64,000 nt of DNA from Christiangramia oceanisediminis (GCF_022570735.2 NZ_JANCNS010000001.1:1178001-1242000); one strand, 5' to 3'; shown: positions 1-8,681, numbered from the stretch's first letter. Made by a program: numbers and translations. Notes: generated by a model not told the origin, from the letters alone.

Positions 1-1
1 C

Positions 2-1207
2 CCGGGTAAATTTTCTTATTCAGATGAGACCAGGCCATTGACGAAACAGCGTTCCTGTTATATGACCTATACTTCGAACGAGGTGCACGAAATCCTTAAA
101 GAGGGATTTGACAGGTCGCCTATGTTCAATGGTAGAATTAAAAGTATAGGACCGAGATATTGTCCTTCGATCGAGGATAAGATAAACAGGTTCGCCGATA
201 AGGACAGGCATCAATTATTCGTTGAACCCGAAGGATGGAATACCGTGGAGGTTTATGTAAACGGATTTTCCACTTCGCTTCCCGAGGATGTTCAGTATAA
301 GGCGTTGAAATCTGTAGCCGGGTTTGAGAACGTGAAATTCTTCCGCCCAGGTTACGCTATCGAATATGATTATTTTCCTCCAACACAATTAAAACATACG
401 CTGGAAACTAAACTGGTTGAAGGTTTATATTTTGCCGGACAGATCAACGGAACCACCGGTTATGAAGAAGCAGCTTGCCAGGGAATGATGGCCGGAATCA
501 ATGCCGCTTTAAAGGTTCAGGAAACGGATGAATTTATCCTTAAACGCAACGAAGCTTATATAGGCGTTTTGATCGATGATCTCATTACAAAAGGAACCGA
601 AGAGCCGTATAGAATGTTTACTTCAAGAGCTGAATATCGTACACTTCTTAGACAGGATAATGCCGATTTCAGGTTAACCGAAAAGTCATATAATCTTGGT
701 TTGGCTTCGGAAGGTAGAATGCGAAAAATGGAAGAGAAAAAACATAAGTCTTTCAAATTCGTTGAATTTTTGAAGGACTTAAGTGTTGTTCCTGAGGAAG
801 CAAATCCGGTGCTGGAAACCAAAAAATCCTCGCCCATGAAACAAAGCGACAAGGTTTTTAAAGTTTTCTCAAGACCTCAGATCACGATGGAAGATATCAA
901 GAATTTTTCTGGTGTTCAGAATTTTATCGATGAGGAAGAACTGGATGAAGAGATGATCGAACAAACAGAAATCCAGGTTAAATATTCCGGTTATATAGAA
1001 AAGGAAAAGAACAACGCTGATAAGTTAAACCGACTCGAGGATATTCGAATTCCATCTAATTTTGATTATTCCAAGATCAAATCCATGTCTTACGAGGCTC
1101 GTGAAAAATTGAAAAAAGTTCAACCTGCAACCGTATCCCAGGCTTCGAGAATCAGCGGAGTGAGTCCGAACGATATTTCGGTTCTACTGGTATATATGGG
1201 TAGATAA
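2..1207 (+). CDS. mnmG: tRNA uridine-34 carboxymethylaminomethyl modification enzyme MnmG (GidA), C-terminal part
   Basis: Partial at the 5' edge: the frame is open from base 2, so the N-terminal FAD Rossmann part lies outside the window. MnmG works with MnmE in the cytoplasm to install carboxymethylaminomethyl on the wobble uridine of tRNAs using FAD and methylene-THF. Visible hallmarks are GPRYCPSIEDK, the FVEPEG and NGFSTSLP segments, RPGYAIEYDYF, FAGQINGTTGYEEAA, EPYRMFTSRAEYR and the C-terminal helical end QASRISGVSPNDIS. All align by eye with the E. coli protein as I recall it. About 400 of the usual 620 or so residues are present. A parS-like palindrome begins 8 bases after the stop codon. 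Confidence 0.97.
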   Translation, partial: PGKFSYSDETRPLTKQRSCYMTYTSNEVHEILKEGFDRSPMFNGRIKSIGPRYCPSIEDKINRFADKDRHQLFVEPEGWNTVEVYVNGFSTSLPEDVQYKALKSVAGFENVKFFRPGYAIEYDYFPPTQLKHTLETKLVEGLYFAGQINGTTGYEEAACQGMMAGINAALKVQETDEFILKRNEAYIGVLIDDLITKGTEEPYRMFTSRAEYRTLLRQDNADFRLTEKSYNLGLASEGRMRKMEEKKHKSFKFVEFLKDLSVVPEEANPVLETKKSSPMKQSDKVFKVFSRPQITMEDIKNFSGVQNFIDEEELDEEMIEQTEIQVKYSGYIEKEKNNADKLNRLEDIRIPSNFDYSKIKSMSYEAREKLKKVQPATVSQASRISGVSPNDISVLLVYMGR

Positions 1208-1215
1208 TTTAATGG

Positions 1216-1231
1216 TGTTCCACGTGGAACA
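1216..1231. promoter_or_regulatory. parS: parS centromere site (ParB binding palindrome)
   Basis: TGTTCCACGTGGAACA is a perfect 16-base palindrome around CACGTG. It matches the broadly conserved bacterial parS consensus (TGTTYCACGTGRAACA), which ParB/Spo0J binds near the replication origin. It lies in the short gap between mnmG and the methyltransferase gene. The match is exact. That it acts as parS here is inferred from conservation of the motif. Confidence 0.85.
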
Positions 1232-1245
1232 AATCTTATTTTTGA

Positions 1246-2121
1246 TTGAGAAAAGCACCCCAACAAGAAAGAACTAAAGCAACTTCCGGTATTAACCTGG
1301 TTTGTCAGGACCACCTGGTAAGTGGAAAGAAATTTACAATTTCAGAATATGAACCCGGGATCTTGAAAACAGAACCGGTTCCCGAAAATCTTTCTCATTA
1401 TTATGAAAGTGATGAATATATTTCTCACAGCGATTCATCAAATAATATCCAGGATAAGATCTACCAGGTTGTTAAATCCTATATGCTCGATCAAAAAGCG
1501 AAATGGATTATAAAGGAAAAAGGTTCCGGAAGAATTTTAGATTTTGGAGCAGGGACTGGTGATTTTTTGAAAAAAATGAAATCGGTAGGCTGGGAAATAG
1601 AAGGAGTAGAACCTAGCTCAACAGCTAGAAATTTAGCCGATAAAAAAGAATTAAATCTAAAGAGTGATTTAGCTTCCATTTCGAAAACGAAATTTGATGT
1701 AATAAGCCTTTGGCATGTTTTGGAACATATTCCGGATTTTGAAAATCAAATAAAGAATTTTTCTGAACTCTTAGATGAAAATGGAATTCTTGTTATCGCT
1801 GTCCCAAATTATAATTCTCATGATTGTAATTACTACAAAGAATTCTGGGCAGCCTGGGATGTACCAAGACACCTTTGGCATTTTTCCAGGACAGGTCTGC
1901 AATCTAAACTTTCAGAACTTGGTTTTTCATTGCTAAAAGAACAGCCGCTTTTGTTTGATTCGTTCTACGTAAGTTTGCTTAGTGAAAAGCACAAAGCAGG
2001 AAAGGCAAATTATATGAATGCTTTATACCAGGGCTCAAAATCGAATACCAAAGCAAAAAGCTCGGGTGAGTATTCTTCAATCGCCTATTTCTTCCAAAAA
2101 TCTACCAAAACCTCAATTTAA
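1246..2121 (+). CDS. class I SAM-dependent methyltransferase
   Basis: A 291-residue soluble protein. The methyltransferase core has motif I as ILDFGAGTGDFL (about residues 95-106), then IEGVEPS for the acidic loop and FDVISLWHVLEHIPD as the motif IV/post region. This is the layout of UbiE/Methyltransf_11-12-like enzymes. The N-terminus has a CQDHLVSGKKF segment often seen in Bacteroidota members. The substrate cannot be read from the sequence. The only in-frame start before the conserved part is TTG at 1246; the ATG at 1212 is in another frame and closes quickly. It follows mnmG with a parS palindrome between. After the stop, an alternative frame stays open for about 20 codons, so the 3' end deserves a check. 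Confidence 0.85.
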   Translation: MRKAPQQERTKATSGINLVCQDHLVSGKKFTISEYEPGILKTEPVPENLSHYYESDEYISHSDSSNNIQDKIYQVVKSYMLDQKAKWIIKEKGSGRILDFGAGTGDFLKKMKSVGWEIEGVEPSSTARNLADKKELNLKSDLASISKTKFDVISLWHVLEHIPDFENQIKNFSELLDENGILVIAVPNYNSHDCNYYKEFWAAWDVPRHLWHFSRTGLQSKLSELGFSLLKEQPLLFDSFYVSLLSEKHKAGKANYMNALYQGSKSNTKAKSSGEYSSIAYFFQKSTKTSI

Positions 2122-2192
2122 GGCCTTATAATGCGTTTTCAGCCTTAAAAGGTATGTGGCTGTGGGTTTTTTAAAGAAAATAGCATATAGCT

Positions 2193-2220
2193 CGTTTATT
2201 TAAGTTGTTTTAAATAGACG
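2193..2220. other. dyad in methyltransferase-ompH intergenic gap
   Basis: The arms 2193-2203 and 2210-2219(20) pair over 11 bases with one G-T wobble around a 6-base loop. It has no clean T-tract, so it may be an operator or a weak terminator. The rest of the 205-base AT-rich gap holds only the promoter at 2301. Confidence 0.35.
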
Positions 2221-2300
2221 CCGCTTATTGTATTTATTTTTACGATAATTAAATATTATTAGGTTAGAATTATTTCTATTTCAGGCAAAAAATAGTTTTT

Positions 2301-2308
2301 TACATTTG
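2301..2308 (+). promoter_or_regulatory. Bacteroidota -7 element for the OmpH-like gene
   Basis: TACATTTG matches the TAnnTTTG -7 consensus of the Bacteroidota primary sigma factor and ends 18 bases before the ATG at 2327. It overlaps a possible in-frame TTG at 2306, which argues that the ATG is the true start. Confidence 0.7.
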
Positions 2309-2326
2309 CCACTCAAAACAAAAATT

Positions 2327-2887
2327 ATGATAAAACGATTTATTGGAATAGCTGCGCTTGCGGTTGTGATGGTATCCTGTAATGAGCAAAAAACTGCTTA
2401 TGTGGATACTACTAAGATTATTCAGGAGTATAAGGAAATGAAAGAGGTGGAGGCAGAGTTCACCACAAAATCAGATTCTGTTAGGCAGAGACTTGATGCC
2501 GTTGCCAGGGAATTCCAGCAGGAAGTTCAGCAATACCAGTCTCAAATGAATAGCATGTCTGAATCTGCTCGTCAGGAGAAAGAAGGAGAACTCATGCAAA
2601 AGCAACAAATGTTGCAGCAACAACAGCAAATGGTAAGCAACCAGTTAAGAGAAGAAAGTGCTGCCGTTATGGATTCTATGGTTACAAAAGTGAAGGATTT
2701 TGTAAAGGCCTACGGGGAAGAAAATAACTACACCTATATATTTGGTTCCAACGAAAGCGCGAATATCATGTACGCGAAAGAAGGTCTGGATATAACCGAT
2801 GAGATCCTGAGCGAAATGAACGAGGAATACGGTGGAACTAAAACTGAGGTTTCAGAAGAAGCTGAGGAGACTGCTACAGAAGAATAA
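2327..2887 (+). CDS. OmpH/Skp family periplasmic chaperone-like lipoprotein
   Basis: A 186-residue protein with a lipoprotein signal (MIKRFIGIAALAVVMVSC), so the mature protein should be lipid-anchored. The body has the OmpH/Skp pattern: a short strand AYVDTTKIIQEYKEM, a long Gln/Glu-rich coiled coil (about residues 35-115, with runs such as QQQQQMV), and a C-terminal beta segment NNYTYIFGSNES. Skp trimers hold unfolded outer-membrane proteins in the periplasm. The acidic tail is low complexity. Bacteroidota carry several Skp paralogues, and the lipidated form is the unusual point here. Start chosen at ATG 2327 because the promoter lies just upstream. A strong terminator follows. Confidence 0.85.
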   Translation: MIKRFIGIAALAVVMVSCNEQKTAYVDTTKIIQEYKEMKEVEAEFTTKSDSVRQRLDAVAREFQQEVQQYQSQMNSMSESARQEKEGELMQKQQMLQQQQQMVSNQLREESAAVMDSMVTKVKDFVKAYGEENNYTYIFGSNESANIMYAKEGLDITDEILSEMNEEYGGTKTEVSEEAEETATEE

Positions 2888-2903
2888 ATATTTAATATTC
2901 CAG

Positions 2904-2938
2904 AAAAAAAAGCTTCAGGTCTCCCTGAAGCTTTTTTT
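2904..2938. terminator. Rho-independent terminator (bidirectional)
   Basis: Stem AGCTTCAGG (2911-2919) / CCTGAAGCT (2924-2932) with a TCTC loop, an A-tract before it and a T-tract after it. It can end both the ompH-like transcript and the converging doxX transcript. Confidence 0.9.
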
Positions 2939-2956
2939 ATGTTTTTAGGTGATGCA

Positions 2957-3352
2957 TTAGGTGAGTAGGTAAACTCCAAAAACACACACGATAAAATATC
3001 CTGTAAGAGTGAATGCACCGGCATAATCTTTTGCAACGCGCTGCCCGAAAAGGAGCATCAAAAGGCTTACACAGGCCAGGGCACATGCATATAGAGCATA
3101 TATATTTTCTCCGTATGCCAGTATTCCAATAATCCCGGCAATGGCAAGTAGACCGGTAATGATCTCCAAAATCATAATAATAGCCACCATCAGCGGAACC
3201 ATTCCGCCCATAAAGGTTTTTGAAAAATGCTCTTTAAGCCAGCTTATATTTCCGTTCCAATCTGAAGCTTTATCAATTCCAGATTGTAAAAACGTGATCA
3301 GGATAAATAACAGGATTAAAATTTCAGCTAGGTTCGTTAAAAGGTTTTGCAT
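2957..3352 (-). CDS. DoxX-like integral membrane protein
   Basis: A 131-residue protein with four predicted transmembrane segments: residues about 5-22, 50-72, 75-95 and 108-130. The overall pattern fits the DoxX/DoxD family (small quinol-oxidase-associated or redox membrane proteins): an N-terminal helix, a loop with GIDKASDW, then GGMVPLMVAIIMILEIITGLL. The biochemical role in Bacteroidota is unknown. Its ATG is one base downstream of the holB stop codon, so the two are probably co-transcribed from the holB promoter. It ends near the shared terminator at 2904-2938. Confidence 0.75.
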   Translation of the reverse strand: MQNLLTNLAEILILLFILITFLQSGIDKASDWNGNISWLKEHFSKTFMGGMVPLMVAIIMILEIITGLLAIAGIIGILAYGENIYALYACALACVSLLMLLFGQRVAKDYAGAFTLTGYFIVCVFGVYLLT

Positions 3353-3353
3353 A

Positions 3354-4511
3354 TTAGGCTGCTTTTTTATGTAAGAATCGGGTTAATTTGATAGAAAGAT
3401 CGGTTAGAATGATTTTAGCATTTCCGTTTCTTTCTATATGATAAATAGCTGTTTCTATCGCCTTTGTGATTTCCATAATATTATTACCATGTACAAAAGG
3501 CGCAAAATTTTCCATTTTGAATTTTTCGGTCCTCGGCTCGAGGTAAACAAGGTCTTTTGCCTTGTAATTCATCATAAGTGATTGGCGGAAGAAATCAAGA
3601 CAGTACAGCAAAAAGCTTTTCTGTGTCTCGCGATTCAAGGTAGCGATCTCTTCGCTCCAGGCTACCAGTTCGAGTACGGTAGATTTGTTCTTTTTAGCTT
3701 TAAAGGCACTTCTTACCCAGCTTATGAACCAGGCTTCGAACTGCTCATCGCCTGAATTTTTCTGAAGTAAATGTAAGGCCTTGGTATAATCTCCATTAGA
3801 CCGGTGCGCTATTGTTTTAGCAGTGTTTTCGTCACAATTTTCTCGCTGAATAAGTGCCTGAGAAATATCGGCTTCTCCCAGAGGTGGAAAATGAAGTCTC
3901 TGGCATCTGGACCTAATGGTCTGTATGATCTGTTCTTCATCTTCAGCTATCAGAAGGAATACCGTTTTATTGGGCGGTTCCTCGATTAGCTTTAAAAGTT
4001 TATTGGCAGCCGAAGTATTCATCTTTTCAGCCATCCAGATGATCATTACTTTAAAACCACCTTCATAAGATTTCAGGGAAAGAGATTTTACGATATCATG
4101 TGCTTCGTGAACGCTGATATTACCCTGTTTTTTTTCAATTCCCAGGAACTGGTACCAGTCGTAAAGGCTACCATACGGATTCTCTTTAAGAAATGCTCTC
4201 CATTCCTCCAGGAAATGGGATGAAACCGGGTTTTTTTTGATCTTATCTGTAGTAGCTACCGGAAAGGCGAAATGCAGGTCTGGATGCCCCAAACTATTGA
4301 ATTTCCTGTTGCAGGCGGGATTGTTTTGCTGGTCATTCTCACCTCCGGCATTGGAACAGATAATATACTGGGCATAAGCAATGGCCATAGGCAGTGCACC
4401 GCTACCCGGGCTTCCAGTAAAAAGCTGCGCATGCGGAATCCTTTTTCTGTCCGCGGTGGTCGTGAGATGATTTTTGATATGCGGAAGACCAATTACGTCA
4501 TTAAAAAGCAT
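3354..4511 (-). CDS. holB: DNA polymerase III subunit delta' (clamp loader)
   Basis: A 385-residue AAA+ clamp-loader subunit. Visible parts are the IGLPHIKNHL start, HAQLFTGSPGSG at the P-loop position, a Cys-containing zinc-module remnant (CSNAGG...ACNRKF) followed by HPDLHF, then ISVHEAHDIVKSL, KVMIIWMAEKMNTSAANKLLKLIEEPP (sensor/Walker B region) and IRSRCQRLHF. The P-loop lacks the GK[ST] lysine, as expected for delta', which does not hydrolyse ATP. ATG at 4511 is preferred over a TTG two codons upstream because the TTG lies inside the -7 promoter element. It is divergent from pgk and followed by doxX. Confidence 0.92.
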   Translation of the reverse strand: MLFNDVIGLPHIKNHLTTTADRKRIPHAQLFTGSPGSGALPMAIAYAQYIICSNAGGENDQQNNPACNRKFNSLGHPDLHFAFPVATTDKIKKNPVSSHFLEEWRAFLKENPYGSLYDWYQFLGIEKKQGNISVHEAHDIVKSLSLKSYEGGFKVMIIWMAEKMNTSAANKLLKLIEEPPNKTVFLLIAEDEEQIIQTIRSRCQRLHFPPLGEADISQALIQRENCDENTAKTIAHRSNGDYTKALHLLQKNSGDEQFEAWFISWVRSAFKAKKNKSTVLELVAWSEEIATLNRETQKSFLLYCLDFFRQSLMMNYKAKDLVYLEPRTEKFKMENFAPFVHGNNIMEITKAIETAIYHIERNGNAKIILTDLSIKLTRFLHKKAA

Positions 4512-4514
4512 AGG

Positions 4515-4522
4515 CAAATATA
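4515..4522 (-). promoter_or_regulatory. -7 element for holB-doxX, almost abutting the start codon
   Basis: On the minus strand TATATTTG is followed by CCT and then ATG. The element ends only 3 bases before the holB start, so transcription should begin at or very near the ATG and give a leaderless mRNA. Confidence 0.65.
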
Positions 4523-4556
4523 AAATTATATAGTCTTTATTATATTAGTAAAGATT

Positions 4557-4564
4557 TATATTTG
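4557..4564 (+). promoter_or_regulatory. -7 element for pgk
   Basis: TATATTTG, ending 14 bases before the pgk ATG. It is divergent from the holB promoter in the same 67-base gap. Confidence 0.7.
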
Positions 4565-4578
4565 TAAGAAAACATCCT

Positions 4579-5763
4579 ATGAAAACAATAGACGACTACA
4601 ATTTTAAGAATAAAAGAGCTTTAATAAGAGTTGATTTCAATGTTCCGTTAAACGAAGATCTTCAGGTTACAGATACTGAAAGAATCGAAGCTGCCAAACC
4701 TACTATTATTAAAATTCTTGAAGATGGAGGTAGTGTCGTTCTAATGTCGCATTTAGGAAGACCAAAAGGAAAAGAAAGCAAATATTCCCTTCAGCATATT
4801 GTTAAGAAACTTTCAGAGATCATAGGTGTAAAAGTTCAATTCGTGGAGGATTGTATTGGCCCGGAAGTAGAGGAAGCTGCCAATGAACTTAAACCAGGAC
4901 ACATCCTTCTGCTTGAAAATCTGCGTTTTTACGATGAGGAAACCGCTGGAGATGAAGAATTTGCAAAAAAGCTCTCGAAATTAGGGAATATCTACGTTAA
5001 TGATGCCTTTGGTACTGCACACCGGGCACATGCTTCTACCACTGTGGTGGCCAAATTTTTTGAAGAAAAGTGTTTTGGTTACTTGATGACCAAAGAAATT
5101 GAAAGTCTTGACAAGGTTCTTCACAGCGAAGAAAAGCCAGTTACTGCCATTTTAGGCGGTGCCAAGGTTTCTTCCAAGATCACCGTGATAGAAAATATCC
5201 TCGATAAGATAGACCATTTGATCATTGGTGGAGGGATGACCTATACCTTTATCAAGGCCCAGGGAGGCCACATAGGAAACTCGCTGGTTGAGGACGACAA
5301 GCAAAAGCTGGCCCTTGAAATTCTTAAAAAGGCCAAGGAAAAAGGGGTGGAGGTTCACCTTCCGGTTGACTCGGTTATCGCTGATAGTTTTTCTGAACAG
5401 GCCAGTACTCAAACCGAAAGTGTAGATAATATCCCAGATGGATGGATGGGACTGGATATAGGTCCACAAACCGTTGAGAACTTCTCAAGGATCATCAAGG
5501 ATTCGAAAATGATCTTATGGAATGGCCCTTTAGGGGTGTTCGAAATGGACACCTTTGCGAAGGGAACCATTGAAATAGGCAAGGCGATTGCCCAGGCTAC
5601 CAAAAACGGATCTTTCTCACTTGTTGGAGGAGGTGACTCCGTGGCAGCTGTTAAAAAATTCGGTTTAAAAGAAAAAGTAAGTTACGTGTCAACCGGTGGA
5701 GGCGCTATGTTAGAGATGCTTGAAGGGAAATCCTTACCTGGTATTGAGGCAATTAACAATTAA
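4579..5763 (+). CDS. pgk: phosphoglycerate kinase
   Basis: A 394-residue cytoplasmic enzyme of normal family length. It transfers phosphate from 1,3-bisphosphoglycerate to ADP in glycolysis, and runs in reverse in gluconeogenesis. Family signatures are RVDFNVPLN near the N-terminus, SHLGRPKG for 3-phosphoglycerate binding, [32 protein letters not shown] at the hinge, and the nucleotide-binding end [11 protein letters not shown] with STGGGAMLE. It is transcribed alone from the promoter at 4557, divergent from holB. The lytic transglycosylase gene starts 49 bases later with no terminator visible between them. Confidence 0.98.
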   Translation: MKTIDDYNFKNKRALIRVDFNVPLNEDLQVTDTERIEAAKPTIIKILEDGGSVVLMSHLGRPKGKESKYSLQHIVKKLSEIIGVKVQFVEDCIGPEVEEAANELKPGHILLLENLRFYDEETAGDEEFAKKLSKLGNIYVNDAFGTAHRAHASTTVVAKFFEEKCFGYLMTKEIESLDKVLHSEEKPVTAILGGAKVSSKITVIENILDKIDHLIIGGGMTYTFIKAQGGHIGNSLVEDDKQKLALEILKKAKEKGVEVHLPVDSVIADSFSEQASTQTESVDNIPDGWMGLDIGPQTVENFSRIIKDSKMILWNGPLGVFEMDTFAKGTIEIGKAIAQATKNGSFSLVGGGDSVAAVKKFGLKEKVSYVSTGGGAMLEMLEGKSLPGIEAINN

Positions 5764-5812
5764 AGAGGTACGAAATTTGATATTTAGACGTTCCGTATTG
5801 TAAATTGATTAT

Positions 5813-7402
5813 ATGCTGAAACGAAAATTTATAGTGATGTTGGCCCTGGCCGGCTTAACAACCGGTTATGCCCAGGAGAAGAAGAACAATGAAAGGATCG
5901 AAAAGGCCAACTTCAGGGTACAGATTTTTCAGAAAGGCGATAACACTGAAATAAAGCTTGCTGAACCCGACCCGGAATTCCGGGATAAATTACCAATTTC
6001 TGCCGCGATCAGGGACTCTTCCAAGGTAGCACTCGCAGATCTTCCAAAAGCTCAAACCATTGATTCCCTGTGGAAGCAGGAACTGCTAAATTCAGATCTT
6101 TTTGAAAGCATGCAGAAAAGCATCCTGGACCAGGATTATGAAGAGGTGGTCTATGATGACCTTCCAACCGATACCCTGAAAGCGCGCCTGGAAAAACTTA
6201 ATGCCAGGACTCCTTTTAATATTGAGTACAATCCTATTTTGGAAAGTGTGATCAAATCCTATCTCAAGCGAAACAAGCAGGGAATGGAACGTTTGATGGC
6301 GCTTAGCAATTACTATTTCCCCATGTTCGAGCAGGAACTGGATAAATACGATATTCCTTTAGAGATCAAATATTTATCGATAGTTGAATCAGCACTTAAT
6401 CCACGCGCAAAGTCAAGGGTTGGTGCAACTGGTTTATGGCAGTTCATGTTCACTACCGGGAAAATGCATGGCCTGGACGTGAGTTCTTATGTAGATGAGC
6501 GTATGGATCCTATACGGGCGACTACGGCTGCTGCCGAGTATCTGGCCAGTTTGTACAAGGTATTTGGTGACTGGGACCTGGTGCTGGCTTCCTATAACTC
6601 AGGTCCGGGGAATGTTTCTAAGGCGATCAGGAGAAGCGGTGGTTCTACCGATTACTGGCATCTAAGAAGATATCTTCCACGTGAAACAGCCGGATATGTA
6701 CCTGCTTTTCTGGCAACCTTGTATCTATTTGAATATGCCGATGAGCATAAATTTCAGCCAAAGAATCCTGAAGTTGTCTATTTTGAGACCGATACCATCC
6801 AGGTGAAAAAGATGATCACTTTCGATCAGGTCTCACAGGTAACGGGAGTAGATACCGAAATGCTTCAGTTCCTGAACCCGAGCTATAAACTGAATATCAT
6901 TCCCTTTGTGGATGATGAAAAATACACTCTAAGACTTCCAAAACCGGCCGTTGGTAAATTCGTGAGCAACGAGAATGCCATCTATGAATTCGCTACTACT
7001 CAAATGGAAGAGGAGAAAAAAGAACTTCCAAAGTATGTAGAGACTGAAGACCGCATTCGCTACAAGGTTAAAAATGGAGATTATTTAGGGAAAATTGCCG
7101 AAAGATACGGTGTAGGCGTCAGCAGTATTAGAAGGTGGAATAATATGCGAAGCAATACGATTAGAGTAGGCCAGTATCTTACCATTTACCCAAGAAAACC
7201 GGTAGATGTGGCTTCCACTACTTCTAATTCAGGATCTTCCAGTTCGTCGAACCCTAAGACCTATATCGTGCGTAAGGGAGACTCTCTTTGGAGTATTTCA
7301 AAGAAATTCCCTGGCGTTACGGTACAGAATTTGAGGGCATGGAATGATATGAACACCAATAGCCTAAAACCCGGCATGAAACTGAAGCTTTCCAAGGGCT
7401 AG
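5813..7402 (+). CDS. membrane-bound/periplasmic lytic transglycosylase with two LysM domains (MltD-like)
   Basis: A 529-residue exported protein with a signal peptide ending near GYAQ (residue 21). A Pro/Asp-rich linker leads to the SLT catalytic domain (about 170-310) with YLSIVESALNP holding the catalytic Glu, then GATGLWQFM and SYNSGPGNV. Two LysM peptidoglycan-binding domains follow: RYKVKNGDYLGKIAERYGV (about 420-463) and YIVRKGDSLWSISKKF (about 484-528), joined by a Ser-rich spacer. It cleaves glycan strands with formation of 1,6-anhydromuramyl ends, in cell-wall turnover. It probably shares a transcript with the next lipoprotein gene (20-base gap). A 14/16 parS-like match sits inside the coding sequence at 6673. 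Confidence 0.92.
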   Translation: MLKRKFIVMLALAGLTTGYAQEKKNNERIEKANFRVQIFQKGDNTEIKLAEPDPEFRDKLPISAAIRDSSKVALADLPKAQTIDSLWKQELLNSDLFESMQKSILDQDYEEVVYDDLPTDTLKARLEKLNARTPFNIEYNPILESVIKSYLKRNKQGMERLMALSNYYFPMFEQELDKYDIPLEIKYLSIVESALNPRAKSRVGATGLWQFMFTTGKMHGLDVSSYVDERMDPIRATTAAAEYLASLYKVFGDWDLVLASYNSGPGNVSKAIRRSGGSTDYWHLRRYLPRETAGYVPAFLATLYLFEYADEHKFQPKNPEVVYFETDTIQVKKMITFDQVSQVTGVDTEMLQFLNPSYKLNIIPFVDDEKYTLRLPKPAVGKFVSNENAIYEFATTQMEEEKKELPKYVETEDRIRYKVKNGDYLGKIAERYGVGVSSIRRWNNMRSNTIRVGQYLTIYPRKPVDVASTTSNSGSSSSSNPKTYIVRKGDSLWSISKKFPGVTVQNLRAWNDMNTNSLKPGMKLKLSKG

Positions 7403-7422
7403 GCTAAACTAAAACCAATATA

Positions 7423-8400
7423 ATGAGACGAAGCTTATTCCTGCTTGCCAGTATTTTTTTTATCATTTCCTGTAAAGACACAAAAGAAAAGCCCAACAGC
7501 CGAATTCTTTCCGATTCCTCTGGAAATATCAATCAGTTAACCGTAGTGATTGAAAATAATTTATGGGAAGGAGAAGTAGGTGAAGCAATAAGGGATAATT
7601 TCGCGGCACCGGTGGATGGGCTGCCGCAGGATGAACCGCTTTTCAGCTTAAGCCAGATACCTCCGCAAACATTCAGCGGTTTTGTAAGGAATAGTAGAAT
7701 CTTTTTAAAGATCGAAAATGGGAATCCTGGGATCGATATTATTTCTGACGAGTTTGCCCGGCCACAAAAAGGTGTCGTAATACAGGGGCAGAATTCTGAA
7801 GAGATCATAGAGGTGATCAATAAAGAGTCTGATTCGATCATCAAAATGCTTAAAAAGACCGAGTTGACCGAAAAACAGCGACGAATAAGGAAATCCCTTA
7901 AAACCGATGAGACGCTGGAAGAAAAATTCGGTATCAGCATGAAATTCCCTACCGCATATCGCTACGCCAAGGAAGATGATGATTTTGTATGGATCCGTAA
8001 GGAGATTCCAAAAGGGAATATGGAAATCCTGGTTTATGAAGTGCCTATCAGCAAACTGGAGAATGATTCCAGCGTGATCGCCAATATCACCAAAATGAGG
8101 GATTCCATAGGAGAAGCTCAAATTCCGGGACCTGTCGAAGGTTCTTATATGATCACAGAAAAAGCCTACGCGCCATACCTGTTTGAGACCGAGATCGACG
8201 GTAAATTCGCCTATGAGACCCGTGGTACCTGGGAGGTGAAGAACGCTTTTATGGCGGGACCGTTCATCAATTATGCTATTAAAGACGAGAAGAACGACCG
8301 TTTCATCATCCTGGAAGGATTTGTATTTTCACCATCACGAGGTAAACGGGATAATGTTTTTGAGCTCGATGCCATCTTGCAATCGGCGAAAGTGAAGTAA
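7423..8400 (+). CDS. conserved lipoprotein, DUF4837-type
   Basis: A 325-residue protein with a clear lipobox (MRRSLFLLASIFFIISC), so it should be exported and lipid-anchored. I recall this as the DUF4837 family of Bacteroidota. No enzymatic motif is visible. The sequence has an N-terminal part ending near residue 150 and a second part starting around KFGISMKFPTAYRYAKED. Aromatic/Gly patterns such as YETRGTWEVKNAFMAGPF suggest a mixed alpha/beta fold. It directly follows the lytic transglycosylase gene, which hints at an envelope role, but its function is unknown. A terminator lies immediately after the stop. Confidence 0.75.
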   Translation: MRRSLFLLASIFFIISCKDTKEKPNSRILSDSSGNINQLTVVIENNLWEGEVGEAIRDNFAAPVDGLPQDEPLFSLSQIPPQTFSGFVRNSRIFLKIENGNPGIDIISDEFARPQKGVVIQGQNSEEIIEVINKESDSIIKMLKKTELTEKQRRIRKSLKTDETLEEKFGISMKFPTAYRYAKEDDDFVWIRKEIPKGNMEILVYEVPISKLENDSSVIANITKMRDSIGEAQIPGPVEGSYMITEKAYAPYLFETEIDGKFAYETRGTWEVKNAFMAGPFINYAIKDEKNDRFIILEGFVFSPSRGKRDNVFELDAILQSAKVK

Positions 8401-8401
8401 T

Positions 8402-8432
8402 AAAAAAACCCAACTGAGAAGTTGGGTTTTTC
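8402..8432. terminator. Rho-independent terminator between the DUF4837 gene and tatA
   Basis: Stem AACCCAACT (8407-8415) / AGTTGGGTT (8420-8428) with a GAGA loop, flanked by A and T runs. It sits between convergent genes and can serve both strands. Confidence 0.88.
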
Positions 8433-8455
8433 TTTATATCTAAATCGGTCGATTC

Positions 8456-8662
8456 TTAATTTTCGCCCGAAACCTTGTTCTTATCATCAGATCCGGCTCC
8501 TTTATCGTCATCTTTAGAAGCGTCTTTGAATTCTTTAATTCCACTTCCCAGGCCTCTCATCAGTTCAGGAATCTTACGTCCACCAAAAAGCAACAATATC
8601 ACCACTACGATTAATATGATTTGTGGTGCTCCTATAGCCAAAGGCAAAATAAATGCATTCAT
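8456..8662 (-). CDS. tatA: Sec-independent protein translocase TatA/TatE
   Basis: A 68-residue protein with the TatA layout: one N-terminal transmembrane helix (about residues 8-26), the hinge [23 protein letters not shown] as the amphipathic helix, then an acidic/Lys-rich disordered tail. It forms the pore component of the twin-arginine pathway, which exports folded proteins. No tatB or tatC lies beside it. Bacteroidota commonly have tatC elsewhere and one or more tatA genes. It is transcribed alone, convergent with the DUF4837 gene and divergent from the M23 peptidase gene. Confidence 0.93.
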   Translation of the reverse strand: MNAFILPLAIGAPQIILIVVVILLLFGGRKIPELMRGLGSGIKEFKDASKDDDKGAGSDDKNKVSGEN

Positions 8663-8681
8663 GTCTTTATATTTAGTTTTA

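Noticed and set aside
1120-1314. Minus-strand ORF over the parS site
   Set aside because: It overlaps the mnmG 3' end and the start of the methyltransferase gene, with no promoter or family resemblance.
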